In this document: piece after piece, positions 18,222-26,897 of the stretch
Layout of the letters: each line of letters opens with the position of its first letter
Numbering within the stretch: position 1 is the first letter of the stretch
Source: Comamonas halotolerans
GTDB taxonomy: Bacteria; Pseudomonadota; Gammaproteobacteria; Burkholderiales; Burkholderiaceae_C
DNA length: 64,000 nt
Direction of reading: 5' to 3'
NCBI RefSeq assembly: GCF_030162935.1
Contig: NZ_JASAUZ010000074.1
Coordinates: 62,001 to 126,000, forward strand
Program-made: the position numbers and the translations under genes
The notes under the pieces: generated by a model
What the model was told of the DNA's origin: nothing
Databases searched by the model: none
The model's input: the letters and a program-made list of their open reading frames with translations, nothing else

Positions 18222-18240
18222 AATAAGAATTGTTATCATT
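18222..18240. promoter_or_regulatory. probable Fur box upstream of hemP
   Basis: The 19-mer AATAAGAATTGTTATCATT resembles the classical Fur consensus (alternating NATWAT hexamers) and lies 30 bases before the hemP ATG. hemP homologues in Burkholderiales are iron- and Fur-regulated, which supports the call. Confidence 0.55.
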
Positions 18241-18270
18241 AACACAACTTCAACGCACAGATATCGAGCC

Positions 18271-18474
18271 ATGCAAGCCACACTCTCCCTCCCTGTCACG
18301 CGCCGCACACCACTCTCGCAGCCCGTAATGGTCGATAGTGCTGCCACATCGCAAGAAGTCAGTTTGGACAGTGAAGCATTACTGCGTGGCAAAAAGTCGG
18401 TTGCGATCATCCACAACGGCTCCACCTACCGTTTGCAAGCAACCAAATTGGGCAAGTTGATCTTGACCAAGTAA
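18271..18474 (+). CDS. hemP: hemin uptake protein HemP
   Basis: This 67-residue protein has the HemP/HmuP core: SEALLRGKKSVAIIHNGSTYRLQATKLGKLILTK, given here as two joined blocks. HmuP homologues act with Fur or HmuI-type regulators to activate haem-receptor genes; some are annotated simply as hemin uptake protein. The N-terminal 30 residues are variable. It stands alone here, without a haem receptor beside it. It has a probable Fur box ahead and a bidirectional terminator behind. Confidence 0.85.
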   Translation: MQATLSLPVTRRTPLSQPVMVDSAATSQEVSLDSEALLRGKKSVAIIHNGSTYRLQATKLGKLILTK

Positions 18475-18596
18475 AAGCAACCAGGACATCAGTTTCATCG
18501 TGGGGCGATACGGGGATACCCCGTCATCGTTTAGGCCAGCCAACAAAGCATTTCATCGGGCATTGCGTAGCCAGTCCTTTTTTTCCACGAAGTTAT
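18475..18596. other. hemP downstream spacer
   Basis: No gene is visible. There is a short inverted repeat, GGGGCGATACGGGGATACCCC region (18502-18522), of uncertain meaning before the terminator. Confidence 0.3.
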
Positions 18597-18626
18597 AAAA
18601 AAGCGACCTTCAAGGTCGCTTTTTTC
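18597..18626. terminator. bidirectional terminator between hemP and the glcG-like gene
   Basis: AAGCGACC and GGTCGCTT form an 8-bp stem with a TTCAA loop, flanked by an A-run and a T-run, so it serves both convergent genes. Confidence 0.88.
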
Positions 18627-18649
18627 TTGCGTTCAGGCTTGTCTCCAAC

Positions 18650-19057
18650 TCACAGGCCCAAGGCTGCGATGCCTGCAATGGCGATCTGCGCATCTTCATT
18701 GGACTTCACGCCACTGACACCCACAGCACCAAGGCATTGACCGTCCTTGATGATGGCAACGCCACCTTCAAGCAGGCCGTCCACAAATGGCGCACTCAGA
18801 AATGCCGTACGTCCGTTATTGATCATTTCCTCAAACAGCTTGGTGTCCTTGCGACCAACAGCCGCTGTGCGGGCCTTGGCCGGAGCAATATGCGCAGAGA
18901 TAGGCGCAGCGCCATCCAGACGTTGCTGCCAGAGCAAGTGACCTCCATCATCGACGATGGAAATCGTGACTGGCCAATTGTTCTTCAAAGCTTCTGCCTC
19001 CGCTGCAGCAGCAATTTTCTTGACATCTGCCAGTTCCAGTTCAAACTTGTTCTTCAT
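18650..19057 (-). CDS. GlcG/HbpS-type heme-degrading-like protein
   Basis: This 135-residue protein belongs to the GlcG/HbpS family (old DUF336). Signature segments are LADVKKIAAAAEAEALKNNWPVTISIVDDGGHLLWQQRLDGA, written as one run of short motifs: PVTISIVDDGGHLL, APAKARTAAVG, and the C-terminal CLGAVGVSGVKSNEDAQIA. HbpS binds haem in Streptomyces, while GlcG sits in glycolate operons; neither role can be assigned. The start is taken at 19057, where the family begins; the frame extends 30 codons further with an unlikely sequence. Confidence 0.85.
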   Translation of the reverse strand: MKNKFELELADVKKIAAAAEAEALKNNWPVTISIVDDGGHLLWQQRLDGAAPISAHIAPAKARTAAVGRKDTKLFEEMINNGRTAFLSAPFVDGLLEGGVAIIKDGQCLGAVGVSGVKSNEDAQIAIAGIAALGL

Positions 19058-19268
19058 TGCGTTGCTCCAATAGCAGTTTTGTATACAAACCCACAGCATA
19101 CTGACTCTGAACGCTCTGGCCCCAACCTTCTGCGCAAAACATTCCAACCTAAAACAACGCAGAAAACTGCCGCAAATACCAAGGATTTGGGAACTTGCCC
19201 GATGGTGGATGTCTCATAGAATGAGCGTTCGTAGAAATCCGCTACATCTCAACAGGAGTAAACACTCA

Positions 19269-19958
19269 ATGAACCATCTGAACACTTTGGACTCTGCAGG
19301 CTACGGCATCTCGCAGCAGCAGCGCCACAGAGTGCTGCGCAACACTTACTGGCTGCTGGCGCTGAGTTTGCTGCCCACGGTATTGGGCGCATGGGTTGGT
19401 GTGACAACCGGCATCACTGCAGGGCTGACCGGTTTTATGGGCTTGATCGTATTCATGGTCGGTGCCTTTGGCTTCATGTACGCCATTGAAAAGACCAAGC
19501 ATTCAGCTGCTGGTGTGCCTGTTCTGCTGGCATTCACCTTCTTCATGGGCTTGATGCTCTCGCGGCTGATTGCCATGGTGCTGGGCTTTAGCAACGGCTC
19601 ACAGCTCATCATGACCGCATTCGCTGGCACTGCTGGCGTTTTCTTTGTGATGGCCTCGCTGGCCACTGTCATCAAGCGCGATATCTCGGGCATGGGCAAG
19701 TGGCTCTTCGTGGGCGCGCTGGTGCTGATGGTCGGTGCAGTGATCAACGTGTTTGTGGGCTCGACTGCAGGCATGATGGCGATTTCCATGCTGGCTATCG
19801 GTATCTTCTCGGCCTACATGCTGTATGACATCAAGCAGATCATTGATGGTGGAGAAACCAACTACATCAGCGCCACGCTGTCGCTGTACCTGGACATCTT
19901 CAACGTCTTCCAGAGCCTGCTGGCATTGCTGGGGATCATGGGCGGTGAAAACGACTAA
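19269..19958 (+). CDS. Bax inhibitor-1/YccA family membrane protein
   Basis: This 229-residue integral membrane protein of the BI-1 superfamily has seven hydrophobic segments from about residue 28 to 225. Family signatures are RNTYWLLALSLLPTVLGA, the acidic DIKQIIDGGETNYISATLSLYLDIFN in two blocks, and FQSLLALLGIMGG at the C-terminus. E. coli relatives (YccA, YbhL) interact with FtsH or act as ion leaks; the role here is open. AGGAG lies 10 bases ahead of the ATG, and a terminator follows directly. Confidence 0.92.
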   Translation: MNHLNTLDSAGYGISQQQRHRVLRNTYWLLALSLLPTVLGAWVGVTTGITAGLTGFMGLIVFMVGAFGFMYAIEKTKHSAAGVPVLLAFTFFMGLMLSRLIAMVLGFSNGSQLIMTAFAGTAGVFFVMASLATVIKRDISGMGKWLFVGALVLMVGAVINVFVGSTAGMMAISMLAIGIFSAYMLYDIKQIIDGGETNYISATLSLYLDIFNVFQSLLALLGIMGGEND

Positions 19959-19977
19959 ACACGCTCTGTGACCTCAC

Positions 19978-20004
19978 AAAAAGGCTCCTGAAGGAGCCTT
20001 TTTT
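19978..20004 (+). terminator. intrinsic terminator of the BI-1 gene
   Basis: AAGGCTCC and GGAGCCTT form an 8-bp stem with a TGAA tetraloop and a T-run. Confidence 0.88.
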
Positions 20005-20061
20005 CATTCCTCGCCAAAGAAGCACTCATTATCTGGAAACACCTGCCGATAAGAGAAGTAC

Positions 20062-20424
20062 ATGCCAAATCATCTCCATTCCATCCGCCCGATACTTGTG
20101 TTGCTGCCATTGACAGCAGCATTGCTGACGGGCTGCTTAGAACAAGTCCCCGGCCTGGGACCTGACCCACGTACCGTCATTCGTGAAAACGAAGCCAAGG
20201 CCATCGGCAGTGCTTGTCGGTATGCCATGCGAGGTATTGAAGACTGTTTTACCTTGAACCCCAAGGCACCCAAGGCCATGGTTTTTGCCGGATGGAAGGA
20301 TATGGATGCTTATATGCGCGAGCACAAGCTGGAAGGCACGCCGTCCGTATTGACTCAAAAGCCTGAACCTTCAAAGTCCGTTGGTGGCGAGATCGAGGCT
20401 GAGTACAACCACCCTCGCAGCTAG
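20062..20424 (+). CDS. hypothetical lipoprotein
   Basis: This 120-residue protein is not recognised as a named family. A type II signal peptide is clear, with a hydrophobic stretch and lipobox LLTGC (Cys at about residue 25). The mature part begins LEQVPGLGPDP and contains two further Cys (in ACRYAMRGIEDCF) that could form a disulphide in the periplasm. It continues with KAPKAMVFAGWKDMDAYM. It is monocistronic, with a terminator shared with convergent rlmD. Confidence 0.75.
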   Translation: MPNHLHSIRPILVLLPLTAALLTGCLEQVPGLGPDPRTVIRENEAKAIGSACRYAMRGIEDCFTLNPKAPKAMVFAGWKDMDAYMREHKLEGTPSVLTQKPEPSKSVGGEIEAEYNHPRS

Positions 20425-20448
20425 TCTGGCAAGCCTTACATCAAATAC

Positions 20449-20484
20449 AAAAGCCCGTGGTTGCAAAATTCCACGGGCTTTTCA
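20449..20484. terminator. terminator between lipoprotein gene and rlmD
   Basis: AAGCCCGTGG and CCACGGGCTT form a perfect 10-bp stem flanked by A- and T-tracts, able to stop transcription from either side. Confidence 0.85.
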
Positions 20485-20545
20485 TTTCTGTGCAAAAAGC
20501 GAGGGACAGCCGTCACCCCGCCTTGCAGATGTCTTGCGCACTCGC

Positions 20546-22063
20546 TTAGTCCGCCCGCTCAAATACCGCCATCGATTCCACATGTGCAGTGTGCGGGAAC
20601 ATATTGACCACTCCTGCCAACACGCAGCGGTAACCCGCCTGATGCACCAGCAATCCTGCATCGCGTGCCAAGGTGGCAGGATTGCAGCTCACATAGACAA
20701 TGCGCTGAGGGAACTTCCACCTCTCTTGCCCTTCGGGCAAAGGGGGCAACAGATCAGGCTGCTCTTCGGTAGGCACACCGGTTTGCCTGGCACCGATGCG
20801 AATCTGGTGAATGTCTGCCAATGCTTTGGACAATGCAAACGCGCCTTCGCGGGGCGGATCGACCAGCCATTTTTCCGCATTGCCATCCGCCATCAGCAGC
20901 GCTGGGGTCATGTTGAACAGGTTGCGCCCCACAAACGAAGTGGGAGCCAGCTTGTCGTCTTCAGCACGCGCGGCATTATTGGCAGCATAGTTCTCGTGTG
21001 AGCGTTGCACAAGCGCATCCGATCCTTCAATGCCCAGTACCTCACGCGCCATGGTCGCAATCGGCAAGGTGAAGTTGCCCAAACCACAGAACCAGTCAAT
21101 CACTCGCTCGTGCTTCTGAGCATCGAGCAAACGCAACGAACGCGTCACCAGCACACGGTTGATGTGCGGATTAACCTGGGTGAAGTCAGTGGGCTTGAAT
21201 GGCATGGTGATGCCAAAGTCCGGCAGGCTATAGGAAAGCTGCGCAATGGGAGCATCCATCAGGTGCACCGTATCTGGCCCCTTGGGCTGCAACCACCATT
21301 GCACATTCTGAGCAGTCGCAAAATCCCGCAACCGCTGCTTGTCCGCATCACTCAAAGGCTCGAGATGTCGCAGCACCAGCGCAGTGACATGGTCACCCAC
21401 TGCCACTTCGATTTGCGGGCAGGTTTCGCGCGCATCCAGGCTGGCAATCAGGGCGCGCATCGGCATCAGCATGGCATCCACATGAGGTGGCAACACCTTG
21501 CAGGTTTCCATGTCGGCGATGTAGCGGCTCTTGCGCTCGTGAAATCCGACCAGCACCTTGCCCTTTTTGATCACGTAACGCACGGCCAGACGCGCACGGT
21601 AACGGTAACCCCACGTCGGCCCCTCAATAGGGCGCATCATGGTTTCAGGCTTGACCTTGCCCAAGTGCCAGAGATTGTCTTCCAGCACGCGCTGCTTGAT
21701 GGCCACCTGTGCCTGGACATGCATATGCTGCATCTTGCAACCGCCACAGGCACCTTCATGCAGACCGGCATTCGGACAGCCTGGCTTCACACGCTGGGAT
21801 GACTCCCGATGCAAATGCATCAGTGTTCCAGCCTCCCAGTTGTTCTTCTTGCGATGTATGTTGGCCGTCACCAGCTCGGTGGGCAGCGCACCGTCGATGA
21901 ACACCACTTTGCCATCGTTTTTTCGGGCAATACCTTTGGCCTCCATGTCCATGGACACCACTTCAAGCCATCCTTCTGGCAGGTCAGGGTTGCCCACGGG
22001 CATGTTTTCGTAGGCGGATTCGGGGGAGATCTTGTCGTTCTGAGCACTCATGATGGGCGACAT
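20546..22063 (-). CDS. rlmD: 23S rRNA (uracil-C5)-methyltransferase, RlmD type
   Basis: This 505-residue SAM-dependent enzyme makes m5U1939 in 23S rRNA. It has an N-terminal TRAM domain ([27 protein letters not shown], about 34-60). An iron-sulfur cysteine cluster, [19 protein letters not shown], lies near residue 100. The methyltransferase core has [26 protein letters not shown], and the catalytic Cys in [15 protein letters not shown] second Met (22051) is possible as the start. The gene is divergent from the GbsR-like regulator. Confidence 0.93.
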   Translation of the reverse strand: MSPIMSAQNDKISPESAYENMPVGNPDLPEGWLEVVSMDMEAKGIARKNDGKVVFIDGALPTELVTANIHRKKNNWEAGTLMHLHRESSQRVKPGCPNAGLHEGACGGCKMQHMHVQAQVAIKQRVLEDNLWHLGKVKPETMMRPIEGPTWGYRYRARLAVRYVIKKGKVLVGFHERKSRYIADMETCKVLPPHVDAMLMPMRALIASLDARETCPQIEVAVGDHVTALVLRHLEPLSDADKQRLRDFATAQNVQWWLQPKGPDTVHLMDAPIAQLSYSLPDFGITMPFKPTDFTQVNPHINRVLVTRSLRLLDAQKHERVIDWFCGLGNFTLPIATMAREVLGIEGSDALVQRSHENYAANNAARAEDDKLAPTSFVGRNLFNMTPALLMADGNAEKWLVDPPREGAFALSKALADIHQIRIGARQTGVPTEEQPDLLPPLPEGQERWKFPQRIVYVSCNPATLARDAGLLVHQAGYRCVLAGVVNMFPHTAHVESMAVFERAD

Positions 22064-22265
22064 TGTCTCAGGCTCTTAGTAACTTGCTTGGCTACAGGAA
22101 TGGACAGCGACACAAATTGTCTCTGCGTCTACCTTCCAGCATCTCCTAGGTTGCCTACGAATCTTTTAAAAATCAAGAAAATATTCTCTCTCAAGAGAAA
22201 TAAAAAAAAATCAAAATTCCATTTAATTCAATAGATAAGAACCAATTTTCAAAACAATGAAAAAA

Positions 22266-22293
22266 TGAAATTTCTCTATTGACAGAAATTTCA
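22266..22293. promoter_or_regulatory. inverted repeat at the start of the GbsR-like regulator
   Basis: TGAAATTTCT and AGAAATTTCA form a perfect 10-bp inverted repeat around CTATTGAC. It sits in an AT-rich gap between divergent genes and touches the ATG at 22293. Position and symmetry suggest an autoregulatory operator for the adjacent winged-helix regulator. Confidence 0.55.
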
Positions 22294-22847
22294 TGCACGG
22301 CGACACTGCGCCTATGCAACTCAGTCCCATCGCCCAACAATTCGTCTCCCACTGGGGAGACATGGGAGCTGCCTGGGGCGTCAATCGCACCGTGGCACAA
22401 ATTCACGCCCTGCTTTTTTTCCATGGCAAGCCCTTGAACGCTGAGGATCTTTGCGCCGCACTCGGGGCTGCACGCTCGAATGTGAGCAACAGCATCAAGG
22501 AGCTGCTCAGCTGGAACCTGGTGCGAGCCAGCAAACGCGCAGGGGATAGGCGTGAGTATTTCGAAACATCTGCAGATGTATGGGAGTTGCTGCGCACCAT
22601 CGTTCGTGAGCGCAAGCAGCGTGAATTCGATCCCACCACGCAGATGCTGCGTACCCTGATTACAAAGCCACAGTTTGAACTGGAGTCACCAGACACACAG
22701 GACAGGGTACTTGAGACTCTGCGCCTGATGGAGTCCATGAGCATCTGGACGGAAGAAATGCTGCGCCTGTCGCCCTCTACGCTCGACAAGATCTTGCGCC
22801 TGGGTGCCAGCGTGCAGCGCTTTGTCCGCGGTAATGGACATGCTTAG
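22293..22847 (+). CDS. GbsR/MarR-type transcriptional regulator
   Basis: This 184-residue winged-helix regulator belongs to the GbsR/OpuAR branch of MarR-like proteins. It begins with SPIAQQFVSHWGDMGAAWGVNRTVAQIHALL (two blocks). The recognition region LCAALGAARSNVSNSIKEL lies near residue 55-75, with a wing at SKRAGDRREYFE. A helical C-terminal part (about 100-180) would mediate dimerisation. It is transcribed toward, and likely controls, the three-gene SDR/DoxX/DUF2269 operon 69 bases downstream. The start could instead be the second Met at 22314, since the first overlaps the inverted repeat. Confidence 0.82.
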   Translation: MHGDTAPMQLSPIAQQFVSHWGDMGAAWGVNRTVAQIHALLFFHGKPLNAEDLCAALGAARSNVSNSIKELLSWNLVRASKRAGDRREYFETSADVWELLRTIVRERKQREFDPTTQMLRTLITKPQFELESPDTQDRVLETLRLMESMSIWTEEMLRLSPSTLDKILRLGASVQRFVRGNGHA

Positions 22848-22915
22848 CAGCGCTAATCGCAACAAAGCGGACTCTCGACGCACCGAGCAATAGCAAACTA
22901 CTGGGGGGATTCACT

Positions 22916-23800
22916 ATGCGTGTCTTGGTTTGTGGTGGCAACGGCTTTCTAGGCCGTCATATCTGCGCAGCACTGGTTCACAGCAACCACGACCCAGTGG
23001 TTCGCAGCCGGCGCTCTTCACCTGCACTGGATTTTCTACTGAGCACGCAACCTGGCGACTGGCTGGAACATCTTGCAGGCATTGACGCTGTCATCAATGC
23101 CGTAGGAGCATTGCGTGATAAACCTGATCAGCCGCTAGATGTGCTGCATACCCAGGCTCCGATTGCCCTATTTGATGCCTGCGTGCAAGCCGGAGTGCAG
23201 CGCGTGGTGCAAATATCCGCTCTCGGTATTGGTGACAGCAACACCCACTATGCACGCAGCAAGCGCACTGCTGACGAACATCTTCTTGCACTGCATGCCC
23301 AAGGCGCATTGAACGCAACCGTCATCCGGCCAAGCATCATTTTCGGCACAGGTGGTGCCAGCACTCGGCTATTCCTGCAACTGGCCAGGCTGCCCCTGCT
23401 GATGCTTCCTGCTGAAGCCATGAACTGCCCCATCCAGCCCGTCGCTGCGCAGGACTTGGCCGAAGCCATAGCCACCATCACTACAGCACCTACCCATAAG
23501 GGCCTGATCGAGCTGGGTGGACCACGCGCACTCACGCTGGGCGAACTACTGGTCAGCCTGCGTGCCCAGCGTGGTGCAATGCCTGCACGCATTCACAGCC
23601 TGCCGCAATGGTTGGCCAACACCAGTGCCCGGATCGGGGATCACCTCCCCTCCCTGCCCTGGTGCAGCGAAAGTATGGCCATGTTGCAAACACCCAATGT
23701 GTGCGATCCAGACACACTGCGCAGCCTGCTGGGGCGTGAGCCTGTTGCCCCAGATGCCTTGTATGCCTCGCTGCCAGCAACAGCCAGGGAGAAACGATGA
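22916..23800 (+). CDS. SDR-type NAD(P)-binding epimerase/dehydratase-like protein
   Basis: This 294-residue extended SDR-like protein has the Rossmann motif VLVCGGNGFLGRHICAAL at the N-terminus. It also shows AVINAVGAL, the region RVVQISALGIGDSNTHYARSKRTADEHLL (with Y-x3-K as YARSK), and VIRPSIIFG. It resembles the NDUFA9/YbjT-type atypical SDRs whose substrates are unknown. The stop overlaps the start of the next gene by 4 bases. In other bacteria an SDR of this kind is fused to a DoxX-like membrane domain; here the two are separate but coupled genes. Confidence 0.83.
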   Translation: MRVLVCGGNGFLGRHICAALVHSNHDPVVRSRRSSPALDFLLSTQPGDWLEHLAGIDAVINAVGALRDKPDQPLDVLHTQAPIALFDACVQAGVQRVVQISALGIGDSNTHYARSKRTADEHLLALHAQGALNATVIRPSIIFGTGGASTRLFLQLARLPLLMLPAEAMNCPIQPVAAQDLAEAIATITTAPTHKGLIELGGPRALTLGELLVSLRAQRGAMPARIHSLPQWLANTSARIGDHLPSLPWCSESMAMLQTPNVCDPDTLRSLLGREPVAPDALYASLPATAREKR

Positions 23801-24219
23801 ATACGCCAACGCCTCGCGCACTGTGTGCTTTGCATACGAGTGTTGTCATCGTCTGGTTGGGCACAGCACTGGTCAGTGCCCTGGACTACTGGGGATGTCT
23901 GGGATCTGCTCAGTATGGACCGCAGTTGCTCAAGGATGCAGGCATCCACAGTCCGAGCCTGCAGACCACGCTCATATGGAGTGGACTGCTGGCCGACCTT
24001 GTCATTGGCATGTGGCTATGGCTACGGCCGGGGCGTATTGCGTATGTTGCCGCATTTACGCTGATGACCGGCATGACCCTGGCAGGAACAATGCTGCACC
24101 CCACTTTATGGCTGCATCCCTTGGGACCTCTGCTTAAAAACCTGTCCATTGCCGCAGCACTATGGGTGCTTTGGCAAGCACAACCTGCACAGCAAACTAG
24201 TTCAAAGAGAACATCATGA
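23797..24219 (+). CDS. DoxX-like four-helix membrane protein
   Basis: This 140-residue protein has four predicted membrane segments (about 12-32, 60-80, 85-103, 112-130). It resembles the DoxX-like C-terminal domain found fused to SDR proteins. Conserved-looking polar spots include the loop GSAQYGPQLLKDAGI, the LLADLVIGMWLW helix, and HPTLWLHPLGPLLKN. The gene overlaps both neighbours by 4 bases. The function is unknown. A membrane partner for the SDR enzyme is an inference from fusion and coupling. Confidence 0.72.
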   Translation: MNTPTPRALCALHTSVVIVWLGTALVSALDYWGCLGSAQYGPQLLKDAGIHSPSLQTTLIWSGLLADLVIGMWLWLRPGRIAYVAAFTLMTGMTLAGTMLHPTLWLHPLGPLLKNLSIAAALWVLWQAQPAQQTSSKRTS

Positions 24220-24692
24220 ACACCTATCTCCTGCTCAAGACGGTGCACATCATCTCCAGCGTCCTGCTCGTGGGAACCGGGCTGGGATCAGCTTTTTACA
24301 TGTTTTTCGCCAATCGCAGCGGCTCCATCGCTGCACAAGCCGTGGTGAGCAAATTGGTTGTACGCGCAGACTGGTGGTTCACCACGCCATGCATCATTGT
24401 GCAGCCCGCTACAGGCTTGGCCATGATGTACCTGGCGGGATGGCCACTTTCAACATCATGGCTGGCATTGTCCATTGGCCTGTATGTTCTGGCCGGTGCA
24501 TGCTGGCTACCTGTGGTCTGGCTGCAGATTCGGATGGCGCATCTGGCTGAGCAAGCGCACACGCAAGGCGCAGCCCTTCCCTGTTTGTTCCTGCGCTATC
24601 AACGCATGTGGGAAAGCTTGGGCTACCCGGCATTTGCAGCCATGGCTGGCACCTACTTCCTGATGGTCAACAAGCCCAGCTTGTGGGGTTGA
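24216..24692 (+). CDS. DUF2269-family membrane protein
   Basis: This 158-residue protein has four hydrophobic segments (about 5-30, 55-75, 80-102, 132-152). The DUF2269 start LLLKTVHIISSVLLVGTGLG and the RYQRMWESLGYPAF motif identify the family. These proteins occur in small membrane operons and have no assigned function. It ends one base before the convergent RNase H-like gene, with no terminator between. Confidence 0.8.
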   Translation: MNTYLLLKTVHIISSVLLVGTGLGSAFYMFFANRSGSIAAQAVVSKLVVRADWWFTTPCIIVQPATGLAMMYLAGWPLSTSWLALSIGLYVLAGACWLPVVWLQIRMAHLAEQAHTQGAALPCLFLRYQRMWESLGYPAFAAMAGTYFLMVNKPSLWG

Positions 24693-25139
24693 TCAGCACT
24701 TTGAGCAGGTGCTGTGTGCCTCACGTGCCAAAGCATCGGCTTGCGCGTTGCAGTGTCTTGGAACCCAGCGCCAATGCACATGCTCCAGTGTTTGCAAAAT
24801 ACCTTGCACCACGGCCAACTGACTCTGCAAGCGCATCGTCTTGCGCGCCCGCTGCGCACCATGAGGCGCTTGCGCCAGTTGCTGAACCAGCCACTGGCTA
24901 TCGGTATAGATACGCAAACAGCGAACTTCGCGCGCTTTCGCCTCTGCCAAGCCTATGCGCAAGGCCTGCAACTCCGCTTCGTTGTTGCAACCAGTGCCTT
25001 GCAGACGCAGAGCCTTGGCATAGTACCCGCCATCAGGAGCAGTCAGCACAATGCCAACTGCCATGCGCCCAGGGTTAGGCATTGCCGAGCCATCGACATG
25101 CAGAATCCAGAATTGAGGTGGCGGTAAGGCGGTGAACAC
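24693..25139 (-). CDS. ribonuclease HI-like protein
   Basis: This 148-residue RNase H-fold protein shows all four acidic residues of the family. They are Asp in ILHVDGSAMPNPG (about 15), Glu in NNEAELQAL (about 54), Asp in IYTDSQWLV (about 80), and Asp in HCNAQADALARE (about 136). It should cleave the RNA strand of RNA-DNA hybrids. It belongs to the reverse-transcriptase-like RNase H group (Bacillus YpdQ-like) rather than the RnhA mainline, lacking the RnhA basic protrusion. It is the last gene of the minus-strand group, 31 bases after cysB. Confidence 0.82.
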   Translation of the reverse strand: MFTALPPPQFWILHVDGSAMPNPGRMAVGIVLTAPDGGYYAKALRLQGTGCNNEAELQALRIGLAEAKAREVRCLRIYTDSQWLVQQLAQAPHGAQRARKTMRLQSQLAVVQGILQTLEHVHWRWVPRHCNAQADALAREAHSTCSKC

Positions 25140-25170
25140 AGCACACCAATGTACACCTACATGCTCAAGG

Positions 25171-26100
25171 CTACTGTTCGTTGCCTAGCGCCTTGTGCAC
25201 CATCTCCCTCGTCAGCGTTGGTACAAAGCTTTCAATAAAGCTGTAGGCATACGCACGCAGCCAGGCACCGCGGCGCAACCCCAAACGCGTGACATTCACC
25301 TGAAACAGGTGCCCCGCATCGACTGCCTGCAGCAGGCGATCCCGCTCGGGGTCAATCGCTACCGAAGCCACAATGCCCACGCCCATGCCCAGTTCCACGT
25401 AGGTCTTGATAACGTCGGCATCCATGGCCGTCAGCACTACATCGGGCGCAACGCCTTCGCGCTCAAAAGCCTCGTCAATATGCGCACGGCCGGTATAGCC
25501 TTGCTCGTAAGTGATGATCGGATACTGCGCCAAATCCTGCAGCGTGATGGGCTGGGTACGCTGCAACAAAGGGTGTCCGTGCGGCAGCACCACGCTGTGC
25601 GTCCATCGATAGCACGGCAGTGTGACCACCCCTTCATAGTTCGCCAAGGCTTCGGTGGCCACGCCGATATCCGCCTCTCCGCTGACAAGCATTTCTGCCA
25701 CCTGCCTGGGAGAGCCTTGGTGCAAATGCAGCTTCACCAGCGGATAACGTTGGCGAAACTCATGTACTACCTGTGGCAATGCGTAACGAGCCTGGCTGTG
25801 CGTGGCAGCAATCGACAACCGCCCTTGCTCACTGGCACTGAAGTCTGCCCCGGCGCGGCGCAGATTGTCCGCATCCAGCAGCAGCCGCTCCACGATGGGC
25901 AACAGAACTTCTCCAGGCGGCGTCAAGCCGGTCAACCGCTTGCCTGCACGCAAAAAAATCTCTACGCCCAGTTCCTCTTCCATCTCCCGGATTTGGCGGC
26001 TGATGCCAGGCTGAGAGGTATGCAGTATTTGCGCAACGTCGGTCAGATTAAAGCCGCGTCGCACCGTCTCGCGCACAGAGCGCAGTTGCTGAAAATTCAT
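25171..26100 (-). CDS. cysB: LysR-type sulfur regulator CysB
   Basis: This 309-residue LysR regulator is full length and CysB-like. The N-terminus MNFQQLRSVRETVRRGFNLTDVA carries the helix-turn-helix with ILHTSQPGISRQIREMEEELG. The effector domain has SIAATHSQARYALPQVV and a C-terminal half with GMGVGIVASVAIDPERD and LGLRRGAWLRAYAY. CysB activates sulfate uptake and assimilation with N-acetylserine as inducer. It lies downstream of sbp and 6.7 kb from the cysI-cysN operon, both likely targets. Confidence 0.92.
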   Translation of the reverse strand: MNFQQLRSVRETVRRGFNLTDVAQILHTSQPGISRQIREMEEELGVEIFLRAGKRLTGLTPPGEVLLPIVERLLLDADNLRRAGADFSASEQGRLSIAATHSQARYALPQVVHEFRQRYPLVKLHLHQGSPRQVAEMLVSGEADIGVATEALANYEGVVTLPCYRWTHSVVLPHGHPLLQRTQPITLQDLAQYPIITYEQGYTGRAHIDEAFEREGVAPDVVLTAMDADVIKTYVELGMGVGIVASVAIDPERDRLLQAVDAGHLFQVNVTRLGLRRGAWLRAYAYSFIESFVPTLTREMVHKALGNEQ

Positions 26101-26170
26101 GGCACTAAAAAAAGCCGAAGAGCATGCTGCTTGCTACAACACCTAAGAACGTGTTTGCGCCAAGACTGTC

Positions 26171-26614
26171 TCACGCGCAAACTGCATGCTGTATAAGTGT
26201 TGGACGCGTGGATGCTGGCTGCAGCGCGGCGAATGGCTGCAGCAGCTCCAGCGTATTTCCCGCAGGGTCTTTGGCATAAAAACGTAGACCTTCTGGCACC
26301 TGCGCCACGCTCAGAACCATGGCGCCGTGATGCGACAAATATTGTTGCAGGCCGTATGCATCGGTCACCTGCAAGGCGAGATGAGCATGTCCCCCTGACT
26401 GCACAGCTTGCCCAATAAGCGGCACCAGATCGATTCGCTGTCCGCCAACCGCATAACTGAGCACATGCTCAACAGCACTGTGGGATGCTCTTCTCAGTCC
26501 AAGCAACTGTCCATAGAAATGCTCCATCTGCGTTTGCAATTTGGGAGCGAAACTCAGTTGTACATGGTGCAGCCCCCGCACAGAACAGGCATGCAAGAGG
26601 CACACTTCACTCAT
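26171..26614 (-). CDS. VOC (glyoxalase/dioxygenase-fold) protein
   Basis: This 147-residue protein of the vicinal oxygen chelate superfamily has HHVQLSFAPKLQTQMEHFYGQLLGL at the N-terminus, HAHLALQVTDAYGLQQYL in the middle, and the closing motif GLRFYAKDPAGNTLELLQP. His and Glu positions compatible with metal binding are present. The substrate is unknown. The long open frame to 27022 is not needed: the ATG at 26614 overlaps the stop of the small upstream gene by 4 bases and begins the recognisable domain. Confidence 0.82.
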   Translation of the reverse strand: MSEVCLLHACSVRGLHHVQLSFAPKLQTQMEHFYGQLLGLRRASHSAVEHVLSYAVGGQRIDLVPLIGQAVQSGGHAHLALQVTDAYGLQQYLSHHGAMVLSVAQVPEGLRFYAKDPAGNTLELLQPFAALQPASTRPTLIQHAVCA

Positions 26615-26832
26615 GTTGCGCTCCCCCAGGCTTGAGCAAGTATTTCCTGCAGGCTGGTGCAAGGCAATACCGCTACAGGTTTGCGGCCTGCAGCGCCCGC
26701 TTTGCGGCAAGGAGACTCGACACGCATTCCCCATTGCTGTGCAGTGATTCGCAGCACACGGACTGCTTGAACGCACAGAACATCGCGCTGCAAGCTGGTT
26801 GCTTTGGCGGTGGATGCAGATGTTGGGTTCAT
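26611..26832 (-). CDS. small hypothetical protein between sbp and the VOC gene
   Basis: This 73-residue basic protein matches no family that I recognise. It is supported as a real gene by a strong AAGGAG 7 bases before the ATG and by a 4-base start/stop overlap with the VOC gene. Its middle (LQRDVLCVQAVRVLRITAQQW) could form an amphipathic helix. The C-terminal part contains KPVAVLPCTSLQEILAQAW, and there is no signal peptide. Being sandwiched between the sulfate-binding protein gene and cysB suggests a link to sulfur metabolism (inference). Confidence 0.6.
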   Translation of the reverse strand: MNPTSASTAKATSLQRDVLCVQAVRVLRITAQQWGMRVESPCRKAGAAGRKPVAVLPCTSLQEILAQAWGSAT

Positions 26833-26897
26833 GGTGCTTCTCCTTAATTGACAGCCGCAACTGCGGGGTACGTCCGCAGCGCACTGTGTTGCTGTGA

